A stretch of 64,000 bases of DNA from Lacibacter sp. H407 (GCF_037892605.1 NZ_JBBKTU010000001.1:868001-932000), one strand, 5' to 3'. Shown: positions 8,308-17,159, counted from the stretch's first letter. Numbers and translations are program-made. The notes: a model not told the origin generated them from the letters alone.

Positions 8308-11244
8308 TTACTGACTCAACAATATTTTATACAACGCATCCTGTATTTTCCCTCTTACATTCATCGTCAGCAATTTTGTATTGGTACCACCTTCTGGATG
8401 TACACGATTACTTAAGAAAATATACACGATCTTATTTTCGGGATCGGCCCACACACCGGTGCCGGTGTAACCTGTATGTCCGAATGTTGATGGCGATACA
8501 CTCACTGCCGGATAAGGATCTTTCCGTGTAAGATTATCTTTCTCCGGTTTATCAAAGCCCAATCCTCTTCTGCTGGTTTCACTTCCGTAGGCAATAAATT
8601 TTTGCACGGTTTCCGGTTTGAAGAATGTTTGATTGCCAATGGCTCCTCCGTTGTTCAACATCTGTAACAACACAGCCAGTTCATATGCCGTGCTGAACAA
8701 ACCTGCATGGCCCGCAATACCACCAAACATGGCTGCACCGGGATCGTGTACATCACCCCGTAACAATTGCCGGCGGAACATTGCCTCCCGTTCTGTTGGT
8801 ACAATCCGATTGACAGGTAAATGTTGCAATGGTAAAAATCCAGACGATTCTAAATGAAGCGGCTCGTAAAATGCTTTGCGTACATATTCATCTAAGCTCA
8901 TGCCTGTGATCTGTTCAATTACTTTCCCAAGGAAAATAAAATCATTATCGCTGTACACATATTTTCCAAACGGACCCACTTCACTTTGCAGAATGCGTTG
9001 ATACATCGTATCACGCCAGTCGTTCCGCATAAAAAAATTATCCGCTACACGTATGTTGAATTCATCGGACGGGCCTGTTGCATACAATTGTTCAAACGGT
9101 ACACCTGAATTGGTGTCCATTGTTTCCCGAAAAAAAGGAATGAATGATTTTAATCCTGCCTGGTGCAGCAGAATATCTTCAATCAACAGGTCCTGTTTAT
9201 TGGTCCCGTTTACCCAAGGGATATAATCGCCCAGCCGTTTCTTAAGATCGATCTTTCCTTCTTCGTACAGCTTCATCACCGAAATAGTCGTTGCACAAAT
9301 CTTTGTGACCGATGCCATATCAAACACCGACTCCAATGTCATTGGTTCTGTTTGCTCATAGGTGTAATAACCATATGCTTTTTCAAAAACGATCTTGCCA
9401 TCTTTAACAGCCATTACCACCATACCAGGCGCTGCCTTTTTCTCAATAGCATCGGCAGCAATCGAATCAACCACTGCAAATTTTGTTTCATCGATCAATG
9501 CACGTTGGAGATTACCGGTGTTGGGCATTACATATTCCAGTCCCGTACCATACCGTAAGTTTTCACAAACGGTAACAGGCAGTTTGCCGTTGGCCTGTTG
9601 CTTTCCTGTTAGTACATCAAAAGCTGTTGTTTGTGTATAGCTGTCGTCTTCATAACACACAATAGCATTTTTTACATCACAAAAATTCTTCAACGCATAT
9701 GGATTACCGAACAAGAGCAAAGCCGATTGTGGTAATGCTAATAACTTATTTGCTAGTTGTATGGCAGGAATACTGATACCGAAATTATTCTGCGGACGTC
9801 GACTGTAACCATGCATACCAACTACTACATGCGTATAATTATTTTTGATCAATTCTACTAAAGATAAAATCCGTCCTGCATCACTTTTATTGGAAAAGAA
9901 AAAGATATCTGCTTTCAGTTCATCGCTCATTTTTTGCGTAATCACATTCGCTGTTGTTGTACCAATGGCGATGTAAGCAATTTTATGTTCCGTTTTTTTT
10001 GCCCGATCCATAAAGGACAGCGCAGCAGCAGAAAGTGGCAATAAGGAATTATCGTTTTTAAGAAGTGTAGTTGTTTGTGCCGCTATTTTTTTACGGAATA
10101 CATCTGCTTTTTCGTTGAGATCATTTGTGAGGTTGTTCGTATCAATCGGTTGCAGCTCCGCAAGTCCGTATAAATATTTCGCCATCAGCATACGGTGTAC
10201 ACGACTGTTGAGATCGTCCCACGTGAGTTTTTTCTTCTTAATCGCTTTTTTAATTTTTGCAATCGAGGCAGGTACATCGCCCGGTAAACAAAGCAGATCG
10301 TTTCCGGCAATCAACGATTGTACACTTGCTTCACCATCCGGGAAAAATTTCTTGACGCCTTGCATTTCCAACGCATCGGTGAACGTGATGCCTTTGTACT
10401 GCAACTCTTCACGTAACAGTTTTGTGACATTATTGTACGATAAAGAAGTTGCAAGATTTTTTGTATTATCTATAGCAGGAATATATAAATGTCCGATCAT
10501 TACACTTCCAACACCTGCTTCAAATAGTTCACGGAACGGATATAATTCCAATGAATCAAGTTGTGGTTTTGTTTTATTGATGATGGGCAAATCATAATGA
10601 CTGTCTGTTTCGGTATCACCATGCCCGGGAAAATGTTTAGCACAAGCCATTACGCCCACATCCTGCATTCCTTTCATTACCTGTACACCAAACAAGGCAA
10701 CTTTGTAACGGTCTTCACCAAAAGAGCGATCGTTGATCACCGGATTGTTGGGATTATTATTTACATCCACCACCGGTGCAAAGTTTACCTGGATGCCCAT
10801 GCGCTTGCATTGCTCACCCAATATCTTTCCATATTCATAAGCCAGCGCTCCATCCGGCGCAGCGCCCAACATCAATTGGCGTGGCAACGATACAACACTA
10901 TCTAAACGCATACCCAAACCCCACTCGCCATCAATCGTGATCATTAATGGTGTTTGTGCAATGCTTTGATAGTAGTTCGTAAGATTTGCCTGGCGTACCG
11001 GACCTCCCTGAAAAAAACAAAGTCCGCCTATATTGTATTTTTGAATTTGCTCGGTTACCTGTTTCACATGTGCAGGCCCGAGGTTACTGTGTGCCCGTAC
11101 AATCATGAGCTGGGCAATTTTCTGATCGTTCGTCAATGTTTGTAACACACTATCGGCCCAGCGTTTGGCCAGTTCCTGTTTTGATTGAGCGTAGGATGAA
11201 AATGAAAAGATAAAAACGGCAAGTGTAAGGGTTAATTTCTTCAT
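8308..11244 (-). CDS. NagZ-type GH3 glycosidase fused to a serine beta-lactamase-fold domain
   Basis: A 978-residue exported protein (signal peptide ending SSYAQ). The N-terminal half (~25-360) is a glycoside hydrolase family 3 domain of the NagZ type: KHFPGHGDTETDSH supplies the Asp-His acid/base dyad (DSH) and FTDALEM the nucleophile Asp, predicting beta-N-acetylglucosaminidase action on muropeptides. A linker region (~360-590) follows. The C-terminal ~380 residues are a class C beta-lactamase-like domain with SVTK (SxxK), YSDND and HTGYTGTG. In B. subtilis the separate NagZ and AmiE (a beta-lactamase-fold amidase) act in sequence on cell-wall fragments, so this may combine both steps; that is inference. 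Confidence 0.9.
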   Translation of the reverse strand: MKKLTLTLAVFIFSFSSYAQSKQELAKRWADSVLQTLTNDQKIAQLMIVRAHSNLGPAHVKQVTEQIQKYNIGGLCFFQGGPVRQANLTNYYQSIAQTPLMITIDGEWGLGMRLDSVVSLPRQLMLGAAPDGALAYEYGKILGEQCKRMGIQVNFAPVVDVNNNPNNPVINDRSFGEDRYKVALFGVQVMKGMQDVGVMACAKHFPGHGDTETDSHYDLPIINKTKPQLDSLELYPFRELFEAGVGSVMIGHLYIPAIDNTKNLATSLSYNNVTKLLREELQYKGITFTDALEMQGVKKFFPDGEASVQSLIAGNDLLCLPGDVPASIAKIKKAIKKKKLTWDDLNSRVHRMLMAKYLYGLAELQPIDTNNLTNDLNEKADVFRKKIAAQTTTLLKNDNSLLPLSAAALSFMDRAKKTEHKIAYIAIGTTTANVITQKMSDELKADIFFFSNKSDAGRILSLVELIKNNYTHVVVGMHGYSRRPQNNFGISIPAIQLANKLLALPQSALLLFGNPYALKNFCDVKNAIVCYEDDSYTQTTAFDVLTGKQQANGKLPVTVCENLRYGTGLEYVMPNTGNLQRALIDETKFAVVDSIAADAIEKKAAPGMVVMAVKDGKIVFEKAYGYYTYEQTEPMTLESVFDMASVTKICATTISVMKLYEEGKIDLKKRLGDYIPWVNGTNKQDLLIEDILLHQAGLKSFIPFFRETMDTNSGVPFEQLYATGPSDEFNIRVADNFFMRNDWRDTMYQRILQSEVGPFGKYVYSDNDFIFLGKVIEQITGMSLDEYVRKAFYEPLHLESSGFLPLQHLPVNRIVPTEREAMFRRQLLRGDVHDPGAAMFGGIAGHAGLFSTAYELAVLLQMLNNGGAIGNQTFFKPETVQKFIAYGSETSRRGLGFDKPEKDNLTRKDPYPAVSVSPSTFGHTGYTGTGVWADPENKIVYIFLSNRVHPEGGTNTKLLTMNVRGKIQDALYKILLSQ

Positions 11245-11311
11245 GTAAGTTTCTTCAGTTCGAAAGATTTAAAGGTAATGAATTATCCTTCGACGGTTGG
11301 GTTAAGAGACG

Positions 11312-11319
11312 TATTTTTG
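11312..11319 (+). promoter_or_regulatory. -7 promoter box for mutL
   Basis: TATTTTTG matches the Bacteroidota TAnnTTTG box. It lies downstream of the first in-frame ATG (11278) and upstream of the GTG at 11344, which supports the GTG as start. No good -33 TTTG at the usual spacing was seen. Confidence 0.55.
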
Positions 11320-11330
11320 CCGTTTCTAAA

Positions 11331-11336
11331 AGGAGG
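11331..11336 (+). promoter_or_regulatory. Shine-Dalgarno AGGAGG deciding the mutL start
   Basis: A perfect AGGAGG seven bases before the GTG at 11344. Such strong sites are unusual in Bacteroidota, and it fixes the start at the residue just before PDIIQLLP. Confidence 0.7.
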
Positions 11337-11343
11337 AGAGTAC

Positions 11344-13182
11344 GTGCCGGATATCATTCAATTATTGCCCGATCATATTGCTAACCAGATTGCTGCCGGT
11401 GAGGTAATTCAACGCCCTGCCAGTGCAGTGAAGGAATTATTGGAAAATGCAGTAGATGCAGGTGCAACAGAAATTGAACTGATCATTAATGATGCGGGCA
11501 AACAATTGATCCAGGTAATTGATAATGGCGGTGGCATGAGCGAAACCGATGCACGGATGGCGTTTGAACGCCACGCTACTTCCAAGATCAGAGAAATTGA
11601 AGATCTCTTTCGTATTAAAACCATGGGCTTTCGTGGCGAAGCATTGGCTTCCATTGCTGCTGTTGCACAGGTGGAAGTAAAAACAAAACGTGCAGACGAT
11701 AGTGCGGGCACATTCATTGAAATTGAAAACAGCATTGTGAAACGACAGGAGCCTGTTGCAATGAAAAACGGCACCAGCATTGCCATGAAGAATTTATTCT
11801 TCAATGTTCCTGCACGAAGAAACTTCTTAAAAAGCAATGCAGCAGAGATGCGTCACATTGTGGATGAGTTCATTCGTGTGAGCATGGCGTATCCGGAGAT
11901 TTTCTTTTCACTTTCAGCGAATGGCCAACAGATGTTCCACCTCGATAAAGGAACATTGAAACAACGCATTGTACAATTACTCGGCAATCAATATAATTCG
12001 AAATTAGTATCGGTTGAAGAACAGACCGACTACATGAACATTTTTGGTTTTATCGGCAAACCTGAAACGGCAAAGAAAACAAGAGGCGATCAATACTTTT
12101 TTGTAAACAAGCGTTTCATTAAAAGCGCTTATCTCAATCATGCAGTAGCCGGTGCGTTTCAGGAAATGATCGCTACCGATAGTTTCCCGGCGTATGTGTT
12201 GTTTATTGACCTGGATCCTGCACAGGTGGACATCAACGTTCATCCCACCAAACAGGAAATTAAATTTGAAGATGAAAAGATCGTGTATGCATTTGTACAA
12301 TCAGCAGTGAAGCATGCATTGGCACAGTTCAGCATAACACCTACATTAGATTTTGATCTCGATCCTGCGATTCAACGCCTTGATGCGGTAAGCAAACCAT
12401 TTACCAGCGAACAAAAATCACAGGCATCCTCCTCTTCCTTGTACAATACGTTCACACAAAAACATGCGGCACATAAAATTGATCCGCAGCAGAAAAGTGA
12501 GTTGAAACACTGGAGGGATTTTTATGAACCGGTGAGCAAGTCGACAGTCGATAGTCCACAGTCCACAGTTGGTGCGACTGATTTTTCGTTACTCAACAAT
12601 CAGCAGAAGCTGGTGCCTGATCAGGAGTTTACACAGTTACATCAAACCTATATTGTTGCTTCAACAACAAAAGGTATAATGCTCATTCATCAGCAGAATG
12701 CACATGAACGTGTATTGTATGAACGCTATTTAGCTGCTGCCGATGGAAAAGCCATTGCTACACAACGCAGCTTGTTTCCATCAACATTGCAACTCTCACC
12801 ACAGGATGCAGTGTTGTTACAGGAACTCAGCGATGATCTGCAACTACTCGGCTATCACATTGAGCCGTTTGGAAAAGATACATTTGTGATACAGGGCACG
12901 CCTGCTGATGTAGATCAGGGGAATGAAAGTATGGCCATTGAATTATTGCTGGAACAATTCAAACATTACACAAGTGATCTCAAATTTTCCAAACGTGAAA
13001 AACTGATTCGCTCTTTAGCAAAACAGCACAGCATCAAAGCCGGTAAATCACTTGCGCAAAAAGAAATGAAACAGCTGGTAGAAGATCTTTTTAACTGTGC
13101 ACAACCAAATGCTACCTCCAATGGCTTTCCTGTTTATATGGAATTGAAGAAAGAAGAGTTGGAAAAAATGTTTGGAAGGTAA
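11344..13182 (+). CDS. mutL: DNA mismatch repair protein MutL
   Basis: A 613-residue GHKL ATPase that couples MutS mismatch recognition to strand removal. The ATPase domain shows IANQIAAGEVIQRPASAVKEL (N-terminal helix), ENAVDAGA, DNGGGM and GFRGEALASIAAV. A low-complexity linker (~330-430) contains the heptamer array described separately. The C-terminal dimerisation domain (~430-613) has HQQNAHERVLYE where endonuclease-active MutL has DQHA(X)2E(X)4E: both Glu remain, but the Asp is His and the His is Gln. Whether it still nicks DNA is uncertain. The start is GTG, supported by the AGGAGG and the -7 box. No mutS is in view. Confidence 0.95.
   Translation: MPDIIQLLPDHIANQIAAGEVIQRPASAVKELLENAVDAGATEIELIINDAGKQLIQVIDNGGGMSETDARMAFERHATSKIREIEDLFRIKTMGFRGEALASIAAVAQVEVKTKRADDSAGTFIEIENSIVKRQEPVAMKNGTSIAMKNLFFNVPARRNFLKSNAAEMRHIVDEFIRVSMAYPEIFFSLSANGQQMFHLDKGTLKQRIVQLLGNQYNSKLVSVEEQTDYMNIFGFIGKPETAKKTRGDQYFFVNKRFIKSAYLNHAVAGAFQEMIATDSFPAYVLFIDLDPAQVDINVHPTKQEIKFEDEKIVYAFVQSAVKHALAQFSITPTLDFDLDPAIQRLDAVSKPFTSEQKSQASSSSLYNTFTQKHAAHKIDPQQKSELKHWRDFYEPVSKSTVDSPQSTVGATDFSLLNNQQKLVPDQEFTQLHQTYIVASTTKGIMLIHQQNAHERVLYERYLAAADGKAIATQRSLFPSTLQLSPQDAVLLQELSDDLQLLGYHIEPFGKDTFVIQGTPADVDQGNESMAIELLLEQFKHYTSDLKFSKREKLIRSLAKQHSIKAGKSLAQKEMKQLVEDLFNCAQPNATSNGFPVYMELKKEELEKMFGR
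12541..12568 (+). repeat. Four 7-bp tandem units inside mutL
   Basis: Units TCGACAG, TCGATAG, TCCACAG, TCCACAG in direct succession, then a further T. They encode STVDSPQST in the linker between the ATPase and dimerisation domains. Seven is not a multiple of three, so each unit gained or lost would shift the frame. Confidence 0.85.
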
Positions 13183-13187
13183 TTCTA

Positions 13188-13332
13188 AAGCTGCGTGGCA
13201 GCTTCCCGATTATAGAAAGAATTATTATTGACATGCCGACTCCGTAGGAGTCACCCGTATTTACAGAAGGCTCCTACGGAGCCAACCTTCATTTTATTAA
13301 TATTCCTATAAACAGTACGATCCTGACGGATC
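13188..13332. repeat. Cluster of four REP-like hairpins between mutL and dacB
   Basis: Four perfect stem-loops in 145 bases: AAGCTGC-GTG-GCAGCTT (13188-13204), GACTCC-GTA-GGAGTC (13238-13252), GGCTCC-TAC-GGAGCC (13269-13283) and GATCC-TGAC-GGATC (13319-13332). The second and third are inverted relative to each other (loop GTA versus TAC) and differ by a base-pair swap that keeps the stem. It lies between convergent genes, so it could also help end transcription. Confidence 0.75.
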
Positions 13333-13352
13333 AAAATACAATCAACACCGTT

Positions 13353-14687
13353 TTAATTCTCCCTCCTCACCTGCTGTAAAAATTTCTCAACGGCTCTTCT
13401 TACAGCAACCGGCGATGTATAATGATTATTCACCAGCACCGAGAAGATCAGTAATTTGTTTTTTGGTGTGATGAGAAAACCACTCAATGCCAAATGCCCT
13501 GATAAGGAACCGGTTTTTGCAAAGATCAATCCTGTTTCATCTTTATAATAATTGCGGAGTGTACCTGTATTTCCTGTTGGAAGAATTGTTTTCAATCGTT
13601 CTAACCCAAATTCATCTTTCATTTTTCCCAGCAACCATACAAAATCTTCAGGCGTAAATAAATTGTAACGACTCAAGCCGCTGCCATCTACCCATTTTGG
13701 TTTTTGCGGAAAGCCACTCAGTTCATTTTGCAACAAATGAGCGATCAACTTTTGTTCATCCATTTCACCAAAGAGTTGGTTGCTCACCATCATCAATGTT
13801 TGTTCCGCAAAAAAATTATCACTGCGATGCATAAGTGGCTTAAACATCGAATCAACGGGCTGCGAGTACACTGTATTTAATTCTGAAATGGTGAGCGATT
13901 CAGTTGTAATGGACGTATGTAACGTATCCTTCAACAACTCCAATGCAGCCTGCAATCCATTGGTCACAAACGGCACTTCCAGTTCACGCTTCATTTCTTT
14001 TCCTTCGATGATCGTGTATTTATTTTCAGTACGGGTACGTGTCACATCAAACACATTTGCTTTACCCGGTTTAAACTGTACATCCCAGTTTACTTCTGGA
14101 TCAGTAAATATAAACGCCGATGTGTCTTGTCTTCCATCCCGTTCTTCAATCGTCCGTTGCTGGATCCACTTGATATAATTTCCGTAAACCGGCATCGGGC
14201 TCCGCTCCGTCATATAATAACTGGCATAATCATCCCAGGCCCAACCAAACCCTAGGGCTTCCGTTTTCCAGTTATGATTATTCATCACCATTGGCTTGTT
14301 CTGCTGTTTGAGAAAATCAAACACAGGATGTTGCTTGTAATCGATATGCAAAAAAGTAGGATCACCGGTTGGCTGCAGGTACAATGTATCGTTCTGTTCT
14401 TTGTATTGAATACCCGGCAACTTTTCGCCAAGATATTTCAAACCGGCATATAACGTCGGAATCTTTGTATTACTGGCCGGTACAAAATATTTATTGCTGT
14501 TGTGCTGATGAATAAATTGCTTCGTGTCTGTATCATACACAGCAATGCCAACAAACGCATTGGTCAATGCAGTATCATTGATCAGATTCTGCTGCAGTTC
14601 AGATTGACGCACTTGTTTTTGTGCTGTACACGAAAAAAAGAAAACCGATAAACAAAGAAGAAGAACCTTTTGGTTGACGAGGATCAT
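13353..14687 (-). CDS. dacB: D-Ala-D-Ala carboxypeptidase/endopeptidase (PBP4 type)
   Basis: A 444-residue peptidase S13 family protein that trims or cleaves peptidoglycan cross-links in the periplasm. It has a lipoprotein-like signal with FFSC (Cys19). Active-site motifs: SNTK (Ser71-Lys74), SGLSRYN (about residue 335) and KTGSLSG (about residue 395), with the S13 insertion between the first two. The length matches the family. It is transcribed convergently with mutL and divergently from the GreA-like gene. Together with the upstream NagZ fusion it makes this a cell-wall turnover neighbourhood. Confidence 0.93.
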   Translation of the reverse strand: MILVNQKVLLLCLSVFFFSCTAQKQVRQSELQQNLINDTALTNAFVGIAVYDTDTKQFIHQHNSNKYFVPASNTKIPTLYAGLKYLGEKLPGIQYKEQNDTLYLQPTGDPTFLHIDYKQHPVFDFLKQQNKPMVMNNHNWKTEALGFGWAWDDYASYYMTERSPMPVYGNYIKWIQQRTIEERDGRQDTSAFIFTDPEVNWDVQFKPGKANVFDVTRTRTENKYTIIEGKEMKRELEVPFVTNGLQAALELLKDTLHTSITTESLTISELNTVYSQPVDSMFKPLMHRSDNFFAEQTLMMVSNQLFGEMDEQKLIAHLLQNELSGFPQKPKWVDGSGLSRYNLFTPEDFVWLLGKMKDEFGLERLKTILPTGNTGTLRNYYKDETGLIFAKTGSLSGHLALSGFLITPKNKLLIFSVLVNNHYTSPVAVRRAVEKFLQQVRREN

Positions 14688-14785
14688 CAGCTATTATTTT
14701 GCTGATAAATATACATTCTTTCTGTTTCTGTTCACCGGTTCACGAATTCCGGTTGAATCGTTTTTCTTCTCTACATTTGAATGAC

Positions 14786-15235
14786 ATGTCCTTCAAAGAA
14801 AACGTATACCGCCAATGTGCAGCCATCATTCAAACCAAGATCAGTTTGCTGCAAAAGCAATTACATGATTTAACCGACAGTGCAGGAAACGAAACCAAAC
14901 GCACAGCAGGCGATAAACATGAAACGGCATTGGCGATGCTGCAGATTGAACAGGAGAATAACAGCCGCCAGTTGCAGGATGCATTGCAGCAAAAAGCAGT
15001 ACTTGAAAAAATTGATCCAACCCTGCAAACAGAACAAGCTGTTAGAGGCAGCATCATCACGACCAACAAAGGAATTTTCTTTCTCAGTCTTGGTTTGGGA
15101 AAAATAACGATCAACGAAAAAACAGTGATCGCACTCTCGCCCGATGCACCGTTGGGGAAATTATTGTTGATGAAGAAAGCGGGTGATGAATTTCATTTCA
15201 ATAATATTTTCTATCAGATTCTATCAATAGAATAG
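14786..15235 (+). CDS. Small GreA-like coiled-coil protein
   Basis: A 149-residue protein. The N-terminal half is a predicted antiparallel coiled coil containing ETKRTAGDKHETALAMLQ (~33-50), recalling the GreA/GreB N-terminus (AGDxxE...). The C-terminal half is beta-rich, ending FHFNNIFYQILSIE, like the GreA C-terminal fold. Close relatives in Bacteroidota are, to my recollection, often labelled 3-oxoacyl-ACP synthase, which this sequence does not support (no thiolase fold, far too short). Binding to the RNA polymerase secondary channel is a hypothesis. The ATG before SFKENVY is chosen; the 29-codon upstream extension looks non-coding. Confidence 0.7.
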   Translation: MSFKENVYRQCAAIIQTKISLLQKQLHDLTDSAGNETKRTAGDKHETALAMLQIEQENNSRQLQDALQQKAVLEKIDPTLQTEQAVRGSIITTNKGIFFLSLGLGKITINEKTVIALSPDAPLGKLLLMKKAGDEFHFNNIFYQILSIE

Positions 15236-15288
15236 CCTGATATCGATGCCTTTCGGGGACTCATTCCGTGAAAGACGTATTGCGTAAA

Positions 15289-15933
15289 TTATTCTGGAAC
15301 ATTGAACCAAAACTGGTAAATAGTTCTATCGGTATTAAATAGGTTTATCCACTTCGAAAAATAGAGATGATATAAGTTTTTATTAAACTGATCGTTTACA
15401 AGTGCAAACTGTACCTGATCATATAACAAAGAATCAGCAGCATAATAGTACTTCGCAAATAGTAGACCGAAATTATTTGAGGTCTCCTTTTTTGTACCAT
15501 ATCCATCTAAAATAAAAGATAGTTTCTCAAATGCTGCAATTGCTTTTTGCTTGCTATCAAATGTAAAAGACAAGTATAGGTCGTAAATTGATGGCGAGTA
15601 GTGCTTTGATTTCTTCATGGTTATCTCAAACGTACAATATAAATATTCTGCTTCGAAATAAGGATGTTTGGGAATAAACAGTGAATGTTTGCTGTACGTT
15701 AACGTGTCAGGCTTTGGATTTGCCTCATAAGAAACTGTCCATTGTGCGCTCGTATCGGGACTTTCTACGAGCACTGAACTATATGATTTCGCAAAATCGT
15801 AAACTACAGGATGGGCAGAATCAGTAAACAAATGGAAATACATTCTTTTGCCAAAGTCACCAAGGGTTGCAGTTTGGGCACTCGACGTAGTTGTATAAAT
15901 CAGCAAAAAAGCTATTGGTATTTTTCTAAACAT
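15289..15933 (-). CDS. Secreted hypothetical protein
   Basis: A 214-residue protein with a clear signal peptide (~1-19, ending SSAQ). The mature part is rich in Tyr, Phe, Ser and Lys and seems all-beta or mixed; no known motif was found. The frame continues 17 codons upstream, but the ATG preceding the signal sequence is the natural start. It follows the arginase-fold gene on the same strand at a gap of about 20 bases, so may be co-transcribed. Composition is AT-richer than the flanking conserved genes. Function unknown. Confidence 0.6.
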   Translation of the reverse strand: MFRKIPIAFLLIYTTTSSAQTATLGDFGKRMYFHLFTDSAHPVVYDFAKSYSSVLVESPDTSAQWTVSYEANPKPDTLTYSKHSLFIPKHPYFEAEYLYCTFEITMKKSKHYSPSIYDLYLSFTFDSKQKAIAAFEKLSFILDGYGTKKETSNNFGLLFAKYYYAADSLLYDQVQFALVNDQFNKNLYHLYFSKWINLFNTDRTIYQFWFNVPE

Positions 15934-15956
15934 AGGTATTATAATTAAAAAATTTA

Positions 15957-17093
15957 TCAATCTCTCTCCTGTGCCCGCAACCAACGTTCCGGTATTTCAC
16001 TATGAATGGCTAACTGATAGTCGGTAGCACTGCAGGCAATAAATTTTTTATTCGGCAGTTGTAACCACCAACGTCCTGTTTTTTTACTTTGTAAAAACAA
16101 CGCATCAATATCTGCAACGGTAGTATGATATTCGGTGAACTGATGCCTGTCTTCCAACGAAGCTTCTGTTTTGGCTTTGCTGGTGCCATCAATAAAATAC
16201 CAGATCATCTGTGCGATCTGGATAGCAGTCAATTCATCTTTGTCCAGCTTGGCGTTATATCCATAAATACCAAGTGTAGTTAATTGCTCACTCATGCCGG
16301 CAAAACGGGTGAGTGTACAAATATCCATTCCGTTTAATCCGTTAGGTGTTGTACGATTGGCCGGCGCATAGGCATGTGCCAAAGCCGTCATATCAATACT
16401 CAACATATTCGATCCACGGATCACCGGTTCCATTTCTTCCAGTGCATCTTTTACCACACCTACACGAAAACAATCAAACCGAAGGCGATCCATGGTTTGT
16501 AAAATTGTGGGGTGAACAAAATAACTCTGGAAACCGATGTGGTTGTAATGACGGATAAAATTGGGTTCACCCGTTAACATCTCCAGCAAAAAGTTTTCGC
16601 TGCGGATGGGTGTATCGTTATTCAGATTAATAAATGCATCCACACAACTGGCTTCAATAATTTGCTGACGCTGCACATATGCACCATACTGCGCCAATGT
16701 AAGATCATGACTGCCGCCAAGGATCAACACTTTTTTTCCGGCATCTACTAATTCCTTAATCACCGCTTTCGCAGCTGCATATGTATCTTTTACCGATGCT
16801 CCTGATTGTACATTTCCAATATCAGCAATACGAACATCTGTATGCCAGTAATACAAACGATACAGATGTTTACGGATCAACGTGGGTGCTTCACACAACG
16901 ATATACCATTCCCCGTTCCACGTTCGTCGGTAATGCCCAGCAACACAAGATCAACATTATCAAGGTCAGGAAATTGAAAGGCATAGGTCTGGATATTCCG
17001 GCCCAGTTGTGCTGCATTTAATTCATCATCGCCCAATACCGCCGATAAGTCAACGGGCTGCAAAAAATCTTCGATCATCTGTGAATCACTCAT
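15957..17093 (-). CDS. Arginase/formimidoylglutamase-fold protein with degenerate metal site
   Basis: A 378-residue ureohydrolase-superfamily protein. Catalytic members bind two Mn ions through GGDHS, DAHxD and SxDxDxxDP. Here the equivalents are GGSHDLTLAQY (~124), DAFINLNNDT (~155) and SIDMTALAHAYAP (~229): the His of the first motif and one Asp of each later motif remain, but DAHxD has lost His and Asp, and the third motif has lost two Asp. It is therefore unlikely to be a standard binuclear hydrolase. It resembles a Bacteroidota-wide group annotated as formimidoylglutamase. A TAnnTTTG box (17112-17119 on this strand) sits upstream of the ATG before SDSQMIED. Confidence 0.75.
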   Translation of the reverse strand: MSDSQMIEDFLQPVDLSAVLGDDELNAAQLGRNIQTYAFQFPDLDNVDLVLLGITDERGTGNGISLCEAPTLIRKHLYRLYYWHTDVRIADIGNVQSGASVKDTYAAAKAVIKELVDAGKKVLILGGSHDLTLAQYGAYVQRQQIIEASCVDAFINLNNDTPIRSENFLLEMLTGEPNFIRHYNHIGFQSYFVHPTILQTMDRLRFDCFRVGVVKDALEEMEPVIRGSNMLSIDMTALAHAYAPANRTTPNGLNGMDICTLTRFAGMSEQLTTLGIYGYNAKLDKDELTAIQIAQMIWYFIDGTSKAKTEASLEDRHQFTEYHTTVADIDALFLQSKKTGRWWLQLPNKKFIACSATDYQLAIHSEIPERWLRAQERD

Positions 17094-17111
17094 GTAATAT
17101 TGTTTCGGTGG

Positions 17112-17119
17112 CAAACATA
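17112..17119 (-). promoter_or_regulatory. -7 box for the arginase-fold gene
   Basis: TATGTTTG on the minus strand, 18 bases before the ATG at 17093. The expected -33 region falls in the adjacent heptamer array and has no TTTG. Confidence 0.45.
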
Positions 17120-17124
17120 AGAAA

Positions 17125-17159
17125 GATGTACGATGTATGAAGTACGATGTAGGATGTAA
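17125..17159. repeat. Heptamer tandem array, five units
   Basis: GATGTAC, GATGTAT, GAAGTAC, GATGTAG and GATGTAA in exact 7-bp register, located in the divergent spacer between the arginase-fold gene and pheS. Confidence 0.85.
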
